Part shown: piece by piece, positions 27,562-37,190 of the stretch | Position numbering within the stretch: the stretch's first letter is position 1 | Layout of the letters: each line of letters opens with the position of its first letter | NCBI GenBank assembly: GCA_963747375.1 | Contig: CAVVFL010000016.1 | Coordinates: forward strand, 62,001 to 126,000 | Direction: 5' to 3' | Source: Sva-07 sp963747375 | GTDB lineage: Bacteria; Actinomycetota; Acidimicrobiia; Acidimicrobiales; Ilumatobacteraceae | DNA: 64,000 bases | Translations under genes and position numbers: made by a program | The notes under the pieces: generated by a model | What the model was told of the DNA's origin: nothing | Seen by the model: the letters and a program-made list of their open reading frames with translations, nothing else | Database searches by the model: none

Positions 27562-28756
27562 GTGAAGCGCACCTCCGAACGACTCGCCGCGATCGCCCCC
27601 TCTGCCACGTTGGCCGTCGATGCCAAGGCCAAGGCCCTCCAGGCCGCCGGCGAGAACGTCATCGGCTTCGGCGCCGGCGAACCGGACTTCCCGACGCCGG
27701 CTCACATCGTCGAGGCCGCCGTCGAGGCGTGCCGCGATCCGAAGAACCACCAGTACACGCCCGCCGGCGGGCTGCCAGAGTTGAAGCAGGCGATTGCGGC
27801 CAAGACGCTGCGCGACTCCGGCTTCGAATGCGCGCCCGTCGCAGGTACTGGTGACCAACGGCGGCAAGCACGCCGTGTACACCGCCTTTGCTGCGTTGTG
27901 CGATCCGGGCGACGAGGTCATCTGCCCGGCGCCGTACTGGACCACGTACCCGGAGGCGATCACGCTCGCCGGTGGCGTCCCGGTCGTGATCGACACCGAT
28001 GCGGCCAGCGGGTTCCAGGTCACGATCGAGCAGCTCGATGCGGCCTACACCACCCGTACGAAGGTGCTGCTGTTCGTGAGCCCCGACAACCCGTCCGGTT
28101 CGGTGTGTCCGCCCGACATGGTGAAGGCGATCGGCGAGTGGGCGGTCGATCACGGCGTGTGGGTGATCACCGACGAGATCTACGAGCACCTCACCTACGG
28201 CGACAACGTGTTCGCCTCGATGCCGACGCTCGTGCCCGAACTCGCGAACCAGTGCATCATCGTCAACGGTGTGGCCAAGACGTACGCGATGACCGGCTGG
28301 CGCGTCGGTTGGATGATCGGGCCAGACGACGTCGTCAAGGCTTCGACCAACTTCCAGAGCCACGCCACCTCGAATGTTGCCAACGTGTCGCAGCGTGCCG
28401 CGCTCGCGGCCGTGTCGGGTTCGCTCGACGACGTCGTGATGATGCGCACAGCGTTCGCCCGCCGGGCCCAGACGATGTGGACCAAGCTCAACGCGATCGA
28501 CGGTGTCACCTGCCTCGAGCCACAGGGCGCGTTCTACGCCTACCCCGACCTCACCGGTCTGCTCAACCGGCCGATCGACGGAGTGACGGCGACCAACACC
28601 TTGGAACTCGCTGATCTCGTGCTCGACAAGGCAAAGGTTGCCTTCGTGCCAGGCGAGGCGTTCGGCCTCGGCGGCTACGGCCGGTTCTCGTTCGCCCTCG
28701 GCGACGACGATCTCGCCGAAGGCATCGACCGTTTCGCCGCCCTCGTCAACGCCTGA
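27562..28756 (+). CDS. Class I aspartate/aromatic-type aminotransferase, one frameshift
   Basis: PLP aminotransferase of about 397 residues, AspB-like subgroup Ib. N-terminal FGAGEPDFPTP, the NNP-like VSPDNPSGSV, the PLP lysine in VAKTYAMTGWRVGW, and Arg in the C-terminal GGYGRFSFA. One extra G at about 27839 separates GFECAP from SQVLVTNGGKHA. Start GTG 27562 is seven bases after CAGGCT. Probably aspartate or a related amino acid, but substrate is not fixed by sequence. Confidence 0.92.
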
Positions 28757-28812
28757 CCCCACCCCACCCCACCCCGCCCACCACCGCCCCCACCCCGCCC
28801 ACGCACCATCCT

Positions 28813-28865
28813 CCGAAATTCGGAGCGAGAGTTGCGCTGGGCGCAAGATCGGCTCCGAATTTCGG
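28813..28865. repeat. Intergenic palindrome, family C, copy 2
   Basis: Outer arms CCGAAATTCGGAGC and GCTCCGAATTTCGG are perfect; the middle (GAGAGTTGCGC-TGG-GCGCAAGATCG) has drifted. It lies between converging stops of the aminotransferase (28756) and the cNMP-binding protein (28888), after a strongly C-rich stretch. Confidence 0.8.
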
Positions 28866-28887
28866 GTGGGTGTCAGGGCGTTGTGAG

Positions 28888-29316
28888 TCAGGGAGTGGGT
28901 TCGGGGGGCGATTCGTACCGGGCCGCGATCGCCGCGATGCGGTCGGCGAGGATGGGGATGTCCGTGAGGAGCGGGACGAACAGGCTCGCCTCGATCGCTC
29001 CGATCACGGCGGCCGTCGTCGCCACGACGGTCGCGTTCCGGCGCACATCGTCGAGCACTGCGAGTTCGCCGAAGAAGCTACCCGGACCCGTGGTGGCGAC
29101 GACCACGCCGTCTCGTTGGACGTCCAACTCTCCCTCGAGGACGAGGAGGAACTCGTGGCCCCACTGGCCCTGCTTGATGACGGTCTTGCCGGCCTTCACG
29201 GGCCGCTCGAGCACCGTGCCGGCGACCTCCTCCAGCTGATGACGTGTGAGCCCGGCGAACAACGACATGTTCGCGAGCTCGTCGGCGAGTCGGGCGGGAA
29301 CGGAACGGTCGGCCAT
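28888..29316 (-). CDS. Cyclic nucleotide-binding (CNB) domain protein
   Basis: Protein of 142 residues consisting essentially of one CNB domain (about residues 18-130): FAGLTRHQLEEVA, GQWGHEFLLVLEGELDV and the phosphate-binding cassette GSFFGELAVLDDVRRNATV, which keeps the Gly-Glu and Arg expected of cAMP/cGMP binding. There is no DNA-binding domain or kinase, so output must be through a partner. ATG 29316 is seven bases after TACGAT (29329-29324). A class III cyclase is encoded 19 kb away. Confidence 0.87.
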   Translation of the reverse strand: MADRSVPARLADELANMSLFAGLTRHQLEEVAGTVLERPVKAGKTVIKQGQWGHEFLLVLEGELDVQRDGVVVATTGPGSFFGELAVLDDVRRNATVVATTAAVIGAIEASLFVPLLTDIPILADRIAAIAARYESPPEPTP

Positions 29317-29366
29317 CGAGCGCATCGTAGGTCAGCCGTGTTGTGGGTGCCGGCAGGCTCGACACC

Positions 29367-29420
29367 CCGAAATTCGGAGGCATTGTTGCGCTCAGCGCAA
29401 CGTTCGCTCCGAATTTCCGG
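29367..29420. repeat. Intergenic palindrome, family C, copy 3
   Basis: Arms CCGAAATTCGGAG and CTCCGAATTTCCGG, inner stem GTTGCGC-TCA-GCGCAAC, with mismatches between. It lies upstream of the cNMP-binding gene and downstream of the DUF368 gene (both minus strand). Confidence 0.75.
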
Positions 29421-29427
29421 GTTGGGT

Positions 29428-30373
29428 TCAGGTGGTGGGCGTGACGGCGGATTCGTGTTCGTGGAGTGGTTCGACGTGGACGAAGCGCACGGCGAGGAGA
29501 TCGACGATCACCACGACCGCAGCGCCGATCACCATGATCAGCAGGGGGACGACCACGTCGTCGCGCGGCAGCGTCATCGTGGTGGTGTTCGTACCGTTCG
29601 GCCACGGCCACAGCACCCGGGTCGAGCCGAGCATCAGGCCGATCATCGCTGCCAGCACCCAGCGGTGATACCGCTCGAGCAGCCAGTTGAGCAGGGTGGA
29701 GAACAGGGCGAGGCCGACGACGCAGCCGAGCATGAACGCGATCAGCACCGTGAAGTCACGGTCGTTCACCGCCCCGAGCACCTCGGTGTACATGCCGAGC
29801 ATCACGAGGATGAACGACCCGGAGATGCCGGGCAGGATCATGGCGCAGATCGCGATCGCTCCGGCGAGGAAGAACACCCACCACGGCTTGGTGACCGCCT
29901 CGACGGCGTTGTCGGCGACCTCGGTGTCGGAACGCAGGCCGAGGAGCAGGAACATCGTGGCGCCGATGCCCAACATGAGCGCGATCGAGATGCCGTCGAC
30001 CTTGTCGAGCATCCGAAGCGCGACCCAGATCGAACCGAGGATGAGTCCGAAGAACAGCGCCGACATCCGGATCGGTTCGTCGTGCAGGAGCGTCTCGATC
30101 ACCGACGAGAGGGCGAGGATTGCCGGCGAAGATGCCGGCGAGCAGGGTGAAGAGCCAGACCCACTCGATGCGCTTGAAGGTGTCGACGCACCCGGCGACG
30201 TCGCGGGTCAGCAGCTGCTTGAGGCCGTGTGCGCCTTGGCTGATGTTGCGGATCAGCTGGTCGTAGATGCCCAGGACCAGCGCAACGGTGCCTCCGGAGA
30301 CGCCGGGGACGATGTCGGCCGACCCCATCGTGAATCCGCGGACGACCTGGGCAACGGGGGTGGGAATTCGCAC
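29428..30373 (-). CDS. DUF368 membrane protein (PopT-like undecaprenyl-phosphate translocase), one frameshift
   Basis: About 314 residues with eight or more membrane segments. The two DUF368 repeats are seen as GSADIVPGVSGGTVALVLGIY at the N-terminus (given here as DIVPGVSGGTVALVLGIY) and CAMILPGISGSFILVMLG in the second half. Family members recycle the lipid carrier C55-phosphate across the membrane. One extra base near 30115. Start ATG 30373 is nine bases after the cobT stop, so it is the last gene of cobO-cobT-DUF368. Confidence 0.88.
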
Positions 30374-30382
30374 GCAGCGAGG

Positions 30383-31381
30383 CTATCGACCGAACCATTC
30401 GTCGTACGTCGGGACCTCGGTGACACCGGCGCAGGCCATCGCCACGAGCGGGACGGCCGCCATCGCGCCCGAGCCCTCGCCCAGGCGCATGTCGAGGTCG
30501 AGCAGCGGACGCTTGCCGAGGCGTTCGAGCAGCTTGCGGTGGCCGGGTTCGGCGGAGCAGTGCCCCACGGTGCAGTGGTCGAGGGCCGCCGGGTTGACCA
30601 TGACGAGGGGGAGCACCGCGGCGGTGACCACGTAGCCGTCGAGGACCACGGGGATCGAGCGGTGCCGGGCGGCGACGGTGGCTGCTGCGACGGCGACGAG
30701 TTCGGAGCCACCGAGCTCACGCAGGATCTCGATCGGGTCGACGATCCCGGCGATCCTGCGCACCGACTCCTGCACGGCCGCGCGCTTGCGGGCCAGGCCG
30801 TCGTCGTCGACGCCCGTGCCGCGACCGACCCACGCCGCGGTCTCGCCTCCGGCAAGCGCCGCAGCGATGGCTGCGGACGGCGTGGTGTTGCCGATGCCGA
30901 TCTCACCGAGCACCAGGAGGTCGCAGTCGAGTTCGGCGACCGCCTGGAACGCGATGTCGACGATCTCGTCGAAGCGTTCGTCGGTCAGGGCCGGCTCGTG
31001 GCGGATGTCGCCGGTGGGTCGGCCGATGCCGACGTCGATGGCCGAGACGGTGGCACCGGCGATCTTGGCGAACGCCGCGATGGTGGAGCGTCCCTCGAGG
31101 TAGGCGTCGAACAGCGCCTGGGTGATGCCGGTCGGGTACGCACTCACCTTCGTCGCGGCCGCCACACCGTGGTCACCGGCGAAGATCAACGCGGCCGGGC
31201 GATCGACGGCCGGGGTGGCGGTCCGCTGCCATCCGGCGACCCACGCGGCGATCTCGTCGAGCCACGCGAGGGCCCCGCTCGGCCGCAGCAGATTCGCAGC
31301 CCGATCGTGCACGGCGTCGACCGCCGGCGTGTCGTTGTCCGGCAACACGGCCAGACGTTCACGGAGGTGTGGCGACAGCAT
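30383..31381 (-). CDS. cobT: Nicotinate-nucleotide--dimethylbenzimidazole phosphoribosyltransferase
   Basis: Forms alpha-ribazole phosphate for the lower ligand of cobalamin. 332 residues, intact. Motifs are FAGDHGVAAATKVSAYPTG, LLVLGEIGIGNTTPSAA, and the C-terminal GKRPLLDLDMRLGEGSGAM carrying the catalytic Glu. It lies 11 bases after cobO. With cobO and the divergent btuFCD it forms a cobalamin salvage block. Confidence 0.96.
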   Translation of the reverse strand: MLSPHLRERLAVLPDNDTPAVDAVHDRAANLLRPSGALAWLDEIAAWVAGWQRTATPAVDRPAALIFAGDHGVAAATKVSAYPTGITQALFDAYLEGRSTIAAFAKIAGATVSAIDVGIGRPTGDIRHEPALTDERFDEIVDIAFQAVAELDCDLLVLGEIGIGNTTPSAAIAAALAGGETAAWVGRGTGVDDDGLARKRAAVQESVRRIAGIVDPIEILRELGGSELVAVAAATVAARHRSIPVVLDGYVVTAAVLPLVMVNPAALDHCTVGHCSAEPGHRKLLERLGKRPLLDLDMRLGEGSGAMAAVPLVAMACAGVTEVPTYDEWFGR

Positions 31382-31392
31382 GGCGTCTCGTC

Positions 31393-31977
31393 TCAGTAGT
31401 CGATGCCGCGCATCGCCCGGATGCCCTGCTGGTACGCGTGCTTGACCTCGCGCATCTCGGTGACGGTGTCGGCGATCTCGATCAGCTCCGGCGCCGCGTC
31501 ACGACCGGTGATGATCACGTTGACGTGGCGCGGCCGGTTCGTGATCGCCTCGACGATCTCGGCGACGTCGATCCATCCGAACGACGGGAGGTAGGTCAGC
31601 TCGTCGAAGATCACGAGTTGGTGGTCGCCGGCGTGCATCAGCTCAGCGGCTTTCGCCCAGCCTTCGGCGGCGTGCGCGCGATCGTTCGTGAGGTCGTCGG
31701 AGTCCCAGGTGAAGCCGTCGCCGAACGCGAACCAGTCGACACCGAGCTGACGCCCGATCTTCTCCTCGCCGACCTTCCAGTCACCCGACTTGATGAATTG
31801 CACCACCGCCACGTTCCAGTCACGGGCGACGGCGCGGATCATCATGCCGAACGCCGACGACGACTTCCCCTTGCCGTTGCCGGTGTTGACGACGACGAGT
31901 GAGTCCGCGCTGCGCAATCCGTCGGGTCGAGGGTCTTCGGTGGGGACGGTGTCGCCGATCGGTTCGTGGTCAGTCAT
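31393..31977 (-). CDS. cobO: Cob(I)alamin/cob(I)yrinate adenosyltransferase (CobO/BtuR type)
   Basis: ATP:corrinoid adenosyltransferase of 194 residues. P-loop GNGKGKSSSAFGMMIRA, then VVQFIKSGDWKVGE and VIFDELTYLPSFGWID. It attaches the adenosyl group to corrinoids. ATG 31977 is internal to a slightly longer frame and is chosen for its fit to family N-termini; TACGCT (31993-31988) is ten bases upstream. Divergent from the riboswitch-controlled btuFCD, with promoters sharing about 30 bases. Confidence 0.95.
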   Translation of the reverse strand: MTDHEPIGDTVPTEDPRPDGLRSADSLVVVNTGNGKGKSSSAFGMMIRAVARDWNVAVVQFIKSGDWKVGEEKIGRQLGVDWFAFGDGFTWDSDDLTNDRAHAAEGWAKAAELMHAGDHQLVIFDELTYLPSFGWIDVAEIVEAITNRPRHVNVIITGRDAAPELIEIADTVTEMREVKHAYQQGIRAMRGIDY

Positions 31978-31981
31978 GGGA

Positions 31982-32011
31982 TTGGGGAGCGTACGCACGC
32001 AGCACTACGAT
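31982..32011 (+). promoter_or_regulatory. Promoter of btuFCD
   Basis: TTGGGG (31982-31987) and TACGAT (32006-32011), spacer 18, placing the transcript start near the 5' end of the cobalamin riboswitch. It overlaps the minus-strand cobO promoter. Confidence 0.5.
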
Positions 32012-32019
32012 GTCGAACT

Positions 32020-32123
32020 GTCGCAGACGCAGCGAAGTCCGGTGAGAACCCGGCGCTGTCCCGCAACGGTGGTCTCCCAGCACACGCTGGAAGCGAGCCC
32101 GGTCGCCTGCCCTGTGACGCGAC
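32020..32123 (+). ncRNA. Cobalamin riboswitch
   Basis: Adenosylcobalamin-type aptamer upstream of btuF. Conserved segments are GAAGTCCGGTGAGAACCCGG, then GCTGTCCCGCAACGGT, and at the 3' side GAGCCCGGTCGCCTGCCC. Outer bases GTCGC (32020-32024) and GCGAC (32119-32123) can close the P1 stem. The downstream gene for a B12-binding lipoprotein confirms the identity. Confidence 0.93.
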
Positions 32124-32183
32124 CATCACCCTCGAGGCAAGGGACGGCTCGCCGGTCGGTTCGCCGACCAGCACCCATCTTGT

Positions 32184-32201
32184 CCTCCAACTCCTTGGAG
32201 G
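32184..32201 (+). promoter_or_regulatory. Shine-Dalgarno-sequestering hairpin (riboswitch expression platform)
   Basis: CCTCCAA (32184-32190) pairs perfectly with TTGGAGG (32195-32201), which contains the GGAGG ribosome-binding site five bases before the btuF ATG at 32207. There is no T-tract, so translational rather than transcriptional control by the upstream cobalamin aptamer is the likely mechanism. Confidence 0.75.
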
Positions 32202-32206
32202 CAACC

Positions 32207-33170
32207 ATGAACACCCACTCCCGCCGGTTCAGCCGGCGAATGCTCGGCGCGGTCGTCGGGCTCGCTCTCGTCGCTGCAGCCTGTGGCTCCGATGACGCGT
32301 CGAGCGACGTCGCCGACACACTGCCGGCGACGACTCCGACATCGGTGGCCGACCAGACGACCGTCGTATCGGGCACCTCACCGAGCGACGGCATCGACCA
32401 GCGTGTCGTGTCGCTGAGCCCGACGCACACCGAGATCATGTACGCCATCGGTGCCGGCGACCAGCTCGTGGCCGTCGACGAGTTCTCCGACTATCCGGCC
32501 GAGGCGCAGGGGCTCCCGAACGATCTGTCGGCCTTCGACAACAATGTCGAGGCGCTCGCCGCGTACGAGCCCGACCTGGTGCTCATCGGCGGCGACTTCA
32601 ACGGCCTCGGCCCGCAGCTCGACACCCTCGGGATCGGCTGGTGGGATGGTCCGGCCGCGCTCACGATCGACGACACGTACCGTCAGATCGCGGAGCTCGG
32701 GGCAGCGACCGGCCACGAATCCGAGGCGGAGGCGCTTGATCGCGTCGATGCAGACCGAGATCGACGACATCGTCGCCGCGACGCCGATCCCGACCGAGCC
32801 ACTCAGGTTCTTCCACGAGATCGACGACACGTTGTTCAGCGTCGACTCGACGACGTTCATCGGCGAGCTCTATGCGTTGCTCGGACTCGAGAACATTGCC
32901 GACAGTGCCGAAGGCAACTCGGGCGGGTACCCGCAGCTCAGCGCCGAGTTCATCGTGTCCGCCGACCCCGACCTCGTGTTCCTGGCCGACACCAAGTGCT
33001 GCGGCCAGTCGCTCGAAACGGTCGCCGCACGCCCGGGCTGGGGCGACCTCAGTGCCGTGCAGAGCGGCAACGTCGTCGGGCTCGACGACGACGTCGCGTC
33101 GCGGTGGGGTCCTCGGGTGGTCGACTTCCTCCAGTCGGTGTCCGATGCGGTGACGAACGCGGCGAGCTGA
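32207..33170 (+). CDS. btuF: Cobalamin ABC transporter substrate-binding lipoprotein, one frameshift
   Basis: About 320 residues with a lipoprotein signal (GLALVAAACGSDD; Cys about residue 26), a Thr/Ser-rich linker and a BtuF/FhuD-type fold starting RVVSLSPTHTEIMYAIGAGD. One extra base near 32738 separates HESEAEAL from IASMQTEIDDIV. It captures corrinoids outside the membrane for BtuCD. Translation is controlled by the riboswitch and SD-masking hairpin. The stop and the btuC ATG overlap by one base (TGATG). Confidence 0.93.
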
Positions 33171-34271
33171 TGGTGGCCGTGCCCGCCGGCGTGACGATGG
33201 CGGACGCCGTCGACGCGCGGGCGGGCACGCGATCCGGCAACGGTCGTTGGTATGCGATCGGAGCGGTGATCCTGGTGGTGTCGATCGTGGTGGGCGCCTC
33301 GATCGGCCCCGCCGGCCCGGCGTCGTGGCGAGTGCCGCTCGCGCTGCTCGATCACCTGCCGCTGATCTCGGTCGACTCGGGAGTCACCGACGCCCAGTGG
33401 AACATCGTGTGGCGCATCCGCATGCCGCGGGTGATCCTGGCCGCGCTCGTCGGCGGCATGCTGTCGGTCGCCGGTGCGAGCTACCAGGGCGTGTTCCGAA
33501 ATCCGCTGGTCGATCCCTACCTGCTCGGTGCGGCCGCAGGGGCGGGCCTCGGCGCCACGCTCGCGCTCACGACGGGGCGGGCGGTCACCATGTCGTGGCC
33601 GATCGATCCGGTGCCCACCTCCGCGTTCGTGTTCGCCGTGCTCACCGTGGCCGTCACCTACCTCGTCGGCGCATCGTTCAGCGGATCGTCGACCGGCTCG
33701 GGCCGATCGGGCGTCACACTGGTGCTGGCGGGCGTTGCGGTCGTCGCGTTCGTGACGGCGGTGCAGACGTTCCTCCTGCAGCGCAACCAGGATGTCGTGC
33801 GCGAGGTGTTCCAGTGGATCCTCGGCCGTCTGTCGGGTGCGACGTGGTCCGACGTGGTGTTGATACTTCCGTACGTCGCGGTGAGTTGCATCGTCTTGAT
33901 GCTTCATCGTCGACATCTCGACGTGTTCCGCGTCGGCGACGACGAGGCCGCCGCGCTCGGGCGTGTCGGTGGGCCGGACACGTCTCGTGATCGTGATCGC
34001 CGCAACGCTGGGCACAGCGGCGGTGGTGTCGGTGAGCGGACTGATCGCGTTCGTCGGACTGGTGATCCCGCATGCCATCCGGCTGGTCGCCGGAGCGGGA
34101 TATCGCCGACTCATCCCCTTGTCGATGCTGTTCGGCGCCGCGTTCCTGATCCTCGCCGACATCCCTGGCCGCATGCTGTCGAGCCCGGCGGAGACCCCGA
34201 TCGGCGTGGTCACGGCGTTCCTCGGCGCACCCTTCTTCATCTATCTGCTGCGCACGCGACGGATCACCTGA
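33170..34271 (+). CDS. btuC: Cobalamin ABC transporter permease, one frameshift
   Basis: FecCD/BtuC-family permease of about 366 residues with about ten membrane helices. Conserved WRIRMPRVILAALVGGMLSV, GASYQGVFRNPLVDPYLLG, WILGRLSG and, after one extra G at about 33958, LIAFVGLVIPHAIRLVAGAG. It is translationally coupled on both sides by TGATG overlaps. The first 30 residues before the first helix are unusually long; an internal start is possible. Confidence 0.94.
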
Positions 34272-35060
34272 TGAGCAGCATCGAGTTCCGCAGCGTGACG
34301 GTGTCGTACGGCACGCGCGTCGCGGTCGAGGCGTTCACCGACCGGGTCGAGTCGGGGGAGTGGGTCGGGGTGATCGGGCCGAACGGTGCGGGCAAGTCGT
34401 CGTTGCTGCGCGCCGCCGCAGGGCTCGTGGCCTCGACGGGGACGATCAGCGTCGATGGGGATGTGCTCGCCACGATGGCCGACCGTGAGCGGGCGAGCCG
34501 CGTGGCGTACGTGGCGCAGAACCCGCTGATCCCCGACGACATGACCGCGTTCGACTACGTCCTGCTCGGGCGCACCCCGTACGTCGGCTACTTCGGAACC
34601 GAGTCGGTCGCACGACCGGGAGGTCGTCGCGGACGTGGTCGATCGGCTGCGCCTCGGCGAGTTCGCGAACCGGCTGTTGGGAACGATGAGCGGCGGCGAA
34701 CGCCAGCGGGTCGTTCTCGCACGCGCCCTCGCGCAGGAGGCGCCGGTGCTGTTGCTCGACGAGCCGACGTCGGCGCTCGACATCGGGCATCAGCAACAGG
34801 CAATGGAACTCGTGACCGAGATGCGTGAGCAGCAGGCGATCACGGTGGTGTCGGCCATGCACGATCTGACGCTGGCCGGCACCTACACCGATCGCCTCGT
34901 TCTGCTCGACGCCGGCTCGGTGGCCGCACGTGGTGACGCCGCGGAGGTGCTGACCGCCGAGCGTCTCGGTGAGGTGTTCCACGTGTGCGTCACCGTCGAT
35001 GTCGACCCCGACGACGGCACCGTCGTCGTCGTTCCCCGCCGCGGCTTCCCCGCCCGCTGA
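34271..35060 (+). CDS. btuD: Cobalamin ABC transporter ATP-binding protein, one frameshift
   Basis: ATPase of about 262 residues: Walker A GPNGAGKSSLLRAAAGL, Q-loop YVAQNP, signature LGTMSGGERQRVVLARAL, Walker B PVLLLDEPTSALD, H-loop VVSAMHDLTLA. One extra base near 34610 in the DREVVADVVDRL segment. Start overlaps the btuC stop by one base. Completes btuFCD. Confidence 0.94.
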
Positions 35061-35085
35061 CCCACCCTCGCCCAGCGCCCACATC

Positions 35086-35137
35086 GGTTTGTGTGACACT
35101 CCGGTTGGGCCGTCCCAACAGAACTGCAACGCAAACC
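35086..35137. repeat. Intergenic palindrome, family D, copy 2 (degenerate)
   Basis: GGTTTGTGTGACA... and ...GCAACGCAAACC form outer arms and CGGTTGGG/CCCAACAG the inner stem; several mismatches. It follows btuD and a C-rich tract, the same context as the copy at 17944-17994. Confidence 0.65.
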
Positions 35138-35196
35138 CGAAAGGGGCGGGAAAGGGGCAGGGGAGGGGAGGACAGGTGGGGATCTACGATTGGGGC

Positions 35197-35991
35197 ATGA
35201 GTGAGTCGCCGTATCCGACGTTTCCCGGGGTGGACGCGTTCGACGCCGTCAGAACGCCCGAGGCCGAGCGGGCGCACCGCAAGCGAATGTGTGCACTCGG
35301 CTATCGGATCTTCGGCGCCATGCGGTGGGGGCAACTCGGCGACGGCCACATCTCCGCCCGTGATCCGATCCTGACCGACCACTTCTGGCTGCTCGACTGG
35401 GGCATCCCGTTCGGCAAGGCGACCGTCGACGGTCTCGTCCTCGTGGGGCCCGACGGCAAGGTGATGGATGCCGATGGCAAACCGACCGGGGCCGTCAACA
35501 CCGCCGGCTACAACATCCACGCACCGGTCCTCGCGGCACGACCCGATGCGGTCAGCGCCGCGCACACCCACACCGCGTTCGGCACGCCGTGGTCTGCGAA
35601 CGTCCAACCGTTCCGGGCGATCAGCCAGGAGTCGTGTGCGTTCGTGTTCGACCAGGCGCTGTTCGACGACGAGGAGGTCGAGGTGTTGTCGTACGACGGC
35701 GGCAAGCGCATCGCCGCCGCGCTCGGCGGCAACAAGCTGTGCATCCTGCGCAACCACGGATTGCTCACCGCCGGCGGATCGGTCGAGGAAGCCGTCGGCT
35801 GGTTCGTGATGGCCGAGCGGGTGGCCGAGGTGCACGTGAAGGCACCGAACGGCATCGCGATCTCCGACGCGTCCGCGGCGATCGCCGCCGAGACCTTGGC
35901 GCCACCCTCGACGGGCTGGCGGCTGTTCCAGTGGCTACTGCGCAGCGTCGTCGACGACCCCAGCGTCGTGGATCCGGTGGTCGTGGACTGA
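35197..35991 (+). CDS. Class II aldolase/adducin family protein
   Basis: Protein of 264 residues with the zinc-dependent class II aldolase fold. Metal ligands are expected in AAHTHTAFG and LRNHGLLTAGG; GDGHISARDP is the substrate-binding loop. Related proteins act on fuculose-/ribulose-phosphates, or are decarboxylases; the substrate is not clear and the ligand set resembles the eukaryotic-adducin-like branch. ATG 35197 is six bases after TACGAT (35185-35190). Convergent with ltrA. Confidence 0.88.
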   Translation: MSESPYPTFPGVDAFDAVRTPEAERAHRKRMCALGYRIFGAMRWGQLGDGHISARDPILTDHFWLLDWGIPFGKATVDGLVLVGPDGKVMDADGKPTGAVNTAGYNIHAPVLAARPDAVSAAHTHTAFGTPWSANVQPFRAISQESCAFVFDQALFDDEEVEVLSYDGGKRIAAALGGNKLCILRNHGLLTAGGSVEEAVGWFVMAERVAEVHVKAPNGIAISDASAAIAAETLAPPSTGWRLFQWLLRSVVDDPSVVDPVVVD

Positions 35992-35993
35992 GT

Positions 35994-37158
35994 TGTCCCC
36001 GGTCCCTCTCGGGCGAACCTTCGATCCTGAGGTGCTCGAAGACGAGCGTCGCCAGCAGGATCACGTCGATGCTCACCAGCAGGATCACACCGTCGATGTC
36101 GGAGCCGAAGAACATCAGCAGGCAGATCGCGACGACGGCGGCGAATCGCTCCCTGGCGAACACACCGAACGCGCGGTACACGCCGATGCCCACGCCGCCG
36201 AAGTACAGCACGATGCCGGCGGCGCCCATCGGCGCGGAAGGCGGCCTCGAGTGGATCGCTCGGATGGAGCGCCATCTCCTCCATCGCCACGGCCGACAGG
36301 ATGACTCCGGCGACGATCGGGGCGTGGGCGTAGGTGTAGACATCGCGTGCGAAGCGCCCACGCTCGATCGCTGCGGTTTCTTCGGCCCGGTGCTCGAACG
36401 CAGGTTGCACTCTGATCGAAGTACGCCCACCACAGCAGCCCGGCGAACACACCTGCGGCCACCAGCGCGAGCACGGATCCCGCGGGGAGTCCGCCCTCGT
36501 TCCTTCAGGGGGATCGCCACCGAGTTCCCGAGTGCCACGATCACCTCGCCGAGCGCCACGATGATGATCAGCGCGTGTCGTTCGGCGAAGTGGCCGGCGC
36601 GAATGATCCACTCGCTGCCACCCGCCCGAATCGTCGAGTAGACGAAGATCACGATGCCGAGGATCCACGCAGCCGTGCGGGCGTCACCGTCGAGGAAGCC
36701 GCCGATCACGATGATCGCCATCGCCACCAGGTTCGGTGCGCCGTACCGCACGACTCGATCGGTAGACCTCGGAGTCGCTGTCGACGCCCACCACCATCAG
36801 CGCCAGCGCCGTCAGGAAGATGATCGCGAGCGGGATCGCAAAGAGGGCGCCGCTCTGGTCGAAGGCGGTGGTCACGGACGCCGCCATCGGCACGCTCGCA
36901 GCCGTCGCGACGAGGAACAGCAGCCGGACGGTACGGGAGTTGCCGGGCACGGCGTTCGCCGACCATGCGAACTGCGACCATGGCAGCCACAGCAACAGGA
37001 AGATCAGTGTCGACTTGCCGACGGTGTTCCACGTCGGGTCGTTCGAGGAGCAACCCGACGATCTGGGAGAACGCGAAGACGAATGCCAGGTCGAAGAACA
37101 GTTCGACCGGATCGGCGGTGAAGTCCTCGGTCGCTTCGGGAACCACGAGACCGCGCAT
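35994..37158 (-). CDS. Low temperature requirement protein A (LtrA) family, at least five frameshifts
   Basis: Membrane protein that would be about 385 residues with about ten helices. LtrA family features: VELFFDLAFVFAFSQ near the N-terminus, WILGIVIFVYS, AERHALIIIVALGEVIVALG, and VYTYAHAPIVAGVILSAVA. Extra bases near 37035, 36755, 36500, 36410 and 36230 each move the frame in the same direction. No stop codon appears near the expected end, so the 3' boundary is approximate. Start ATG 37158 is six bases after TATCCT (37170-37165). Function of the family is unknown. Confidence 0.75.
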
Positions 37159-37190
37159 CGCCGAAGGATACCGTTGGGCTCGTTGAGCGG

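Noticed and set aside
28757..28812. CCCCACC-type repeats as a CRISPR or microsatellite array
   Set aside because: No constant repeat-spacer structure; it is a C-rich stretch after a stop codon like several others.
31790..34828. Single plus-strand frame of 1012 codons across btuF, btuC and btuD
   Set aside because: It is an accident of successive frameshifts and same-phase overlaps; motifs show three separate transporter subunits.
35061..35196. tRNA or small RNA gene between btuD and the aldolase gene
   Set aside because: Only a degenerate family D palindrome is present; no cloverleaf arms or CCA end.
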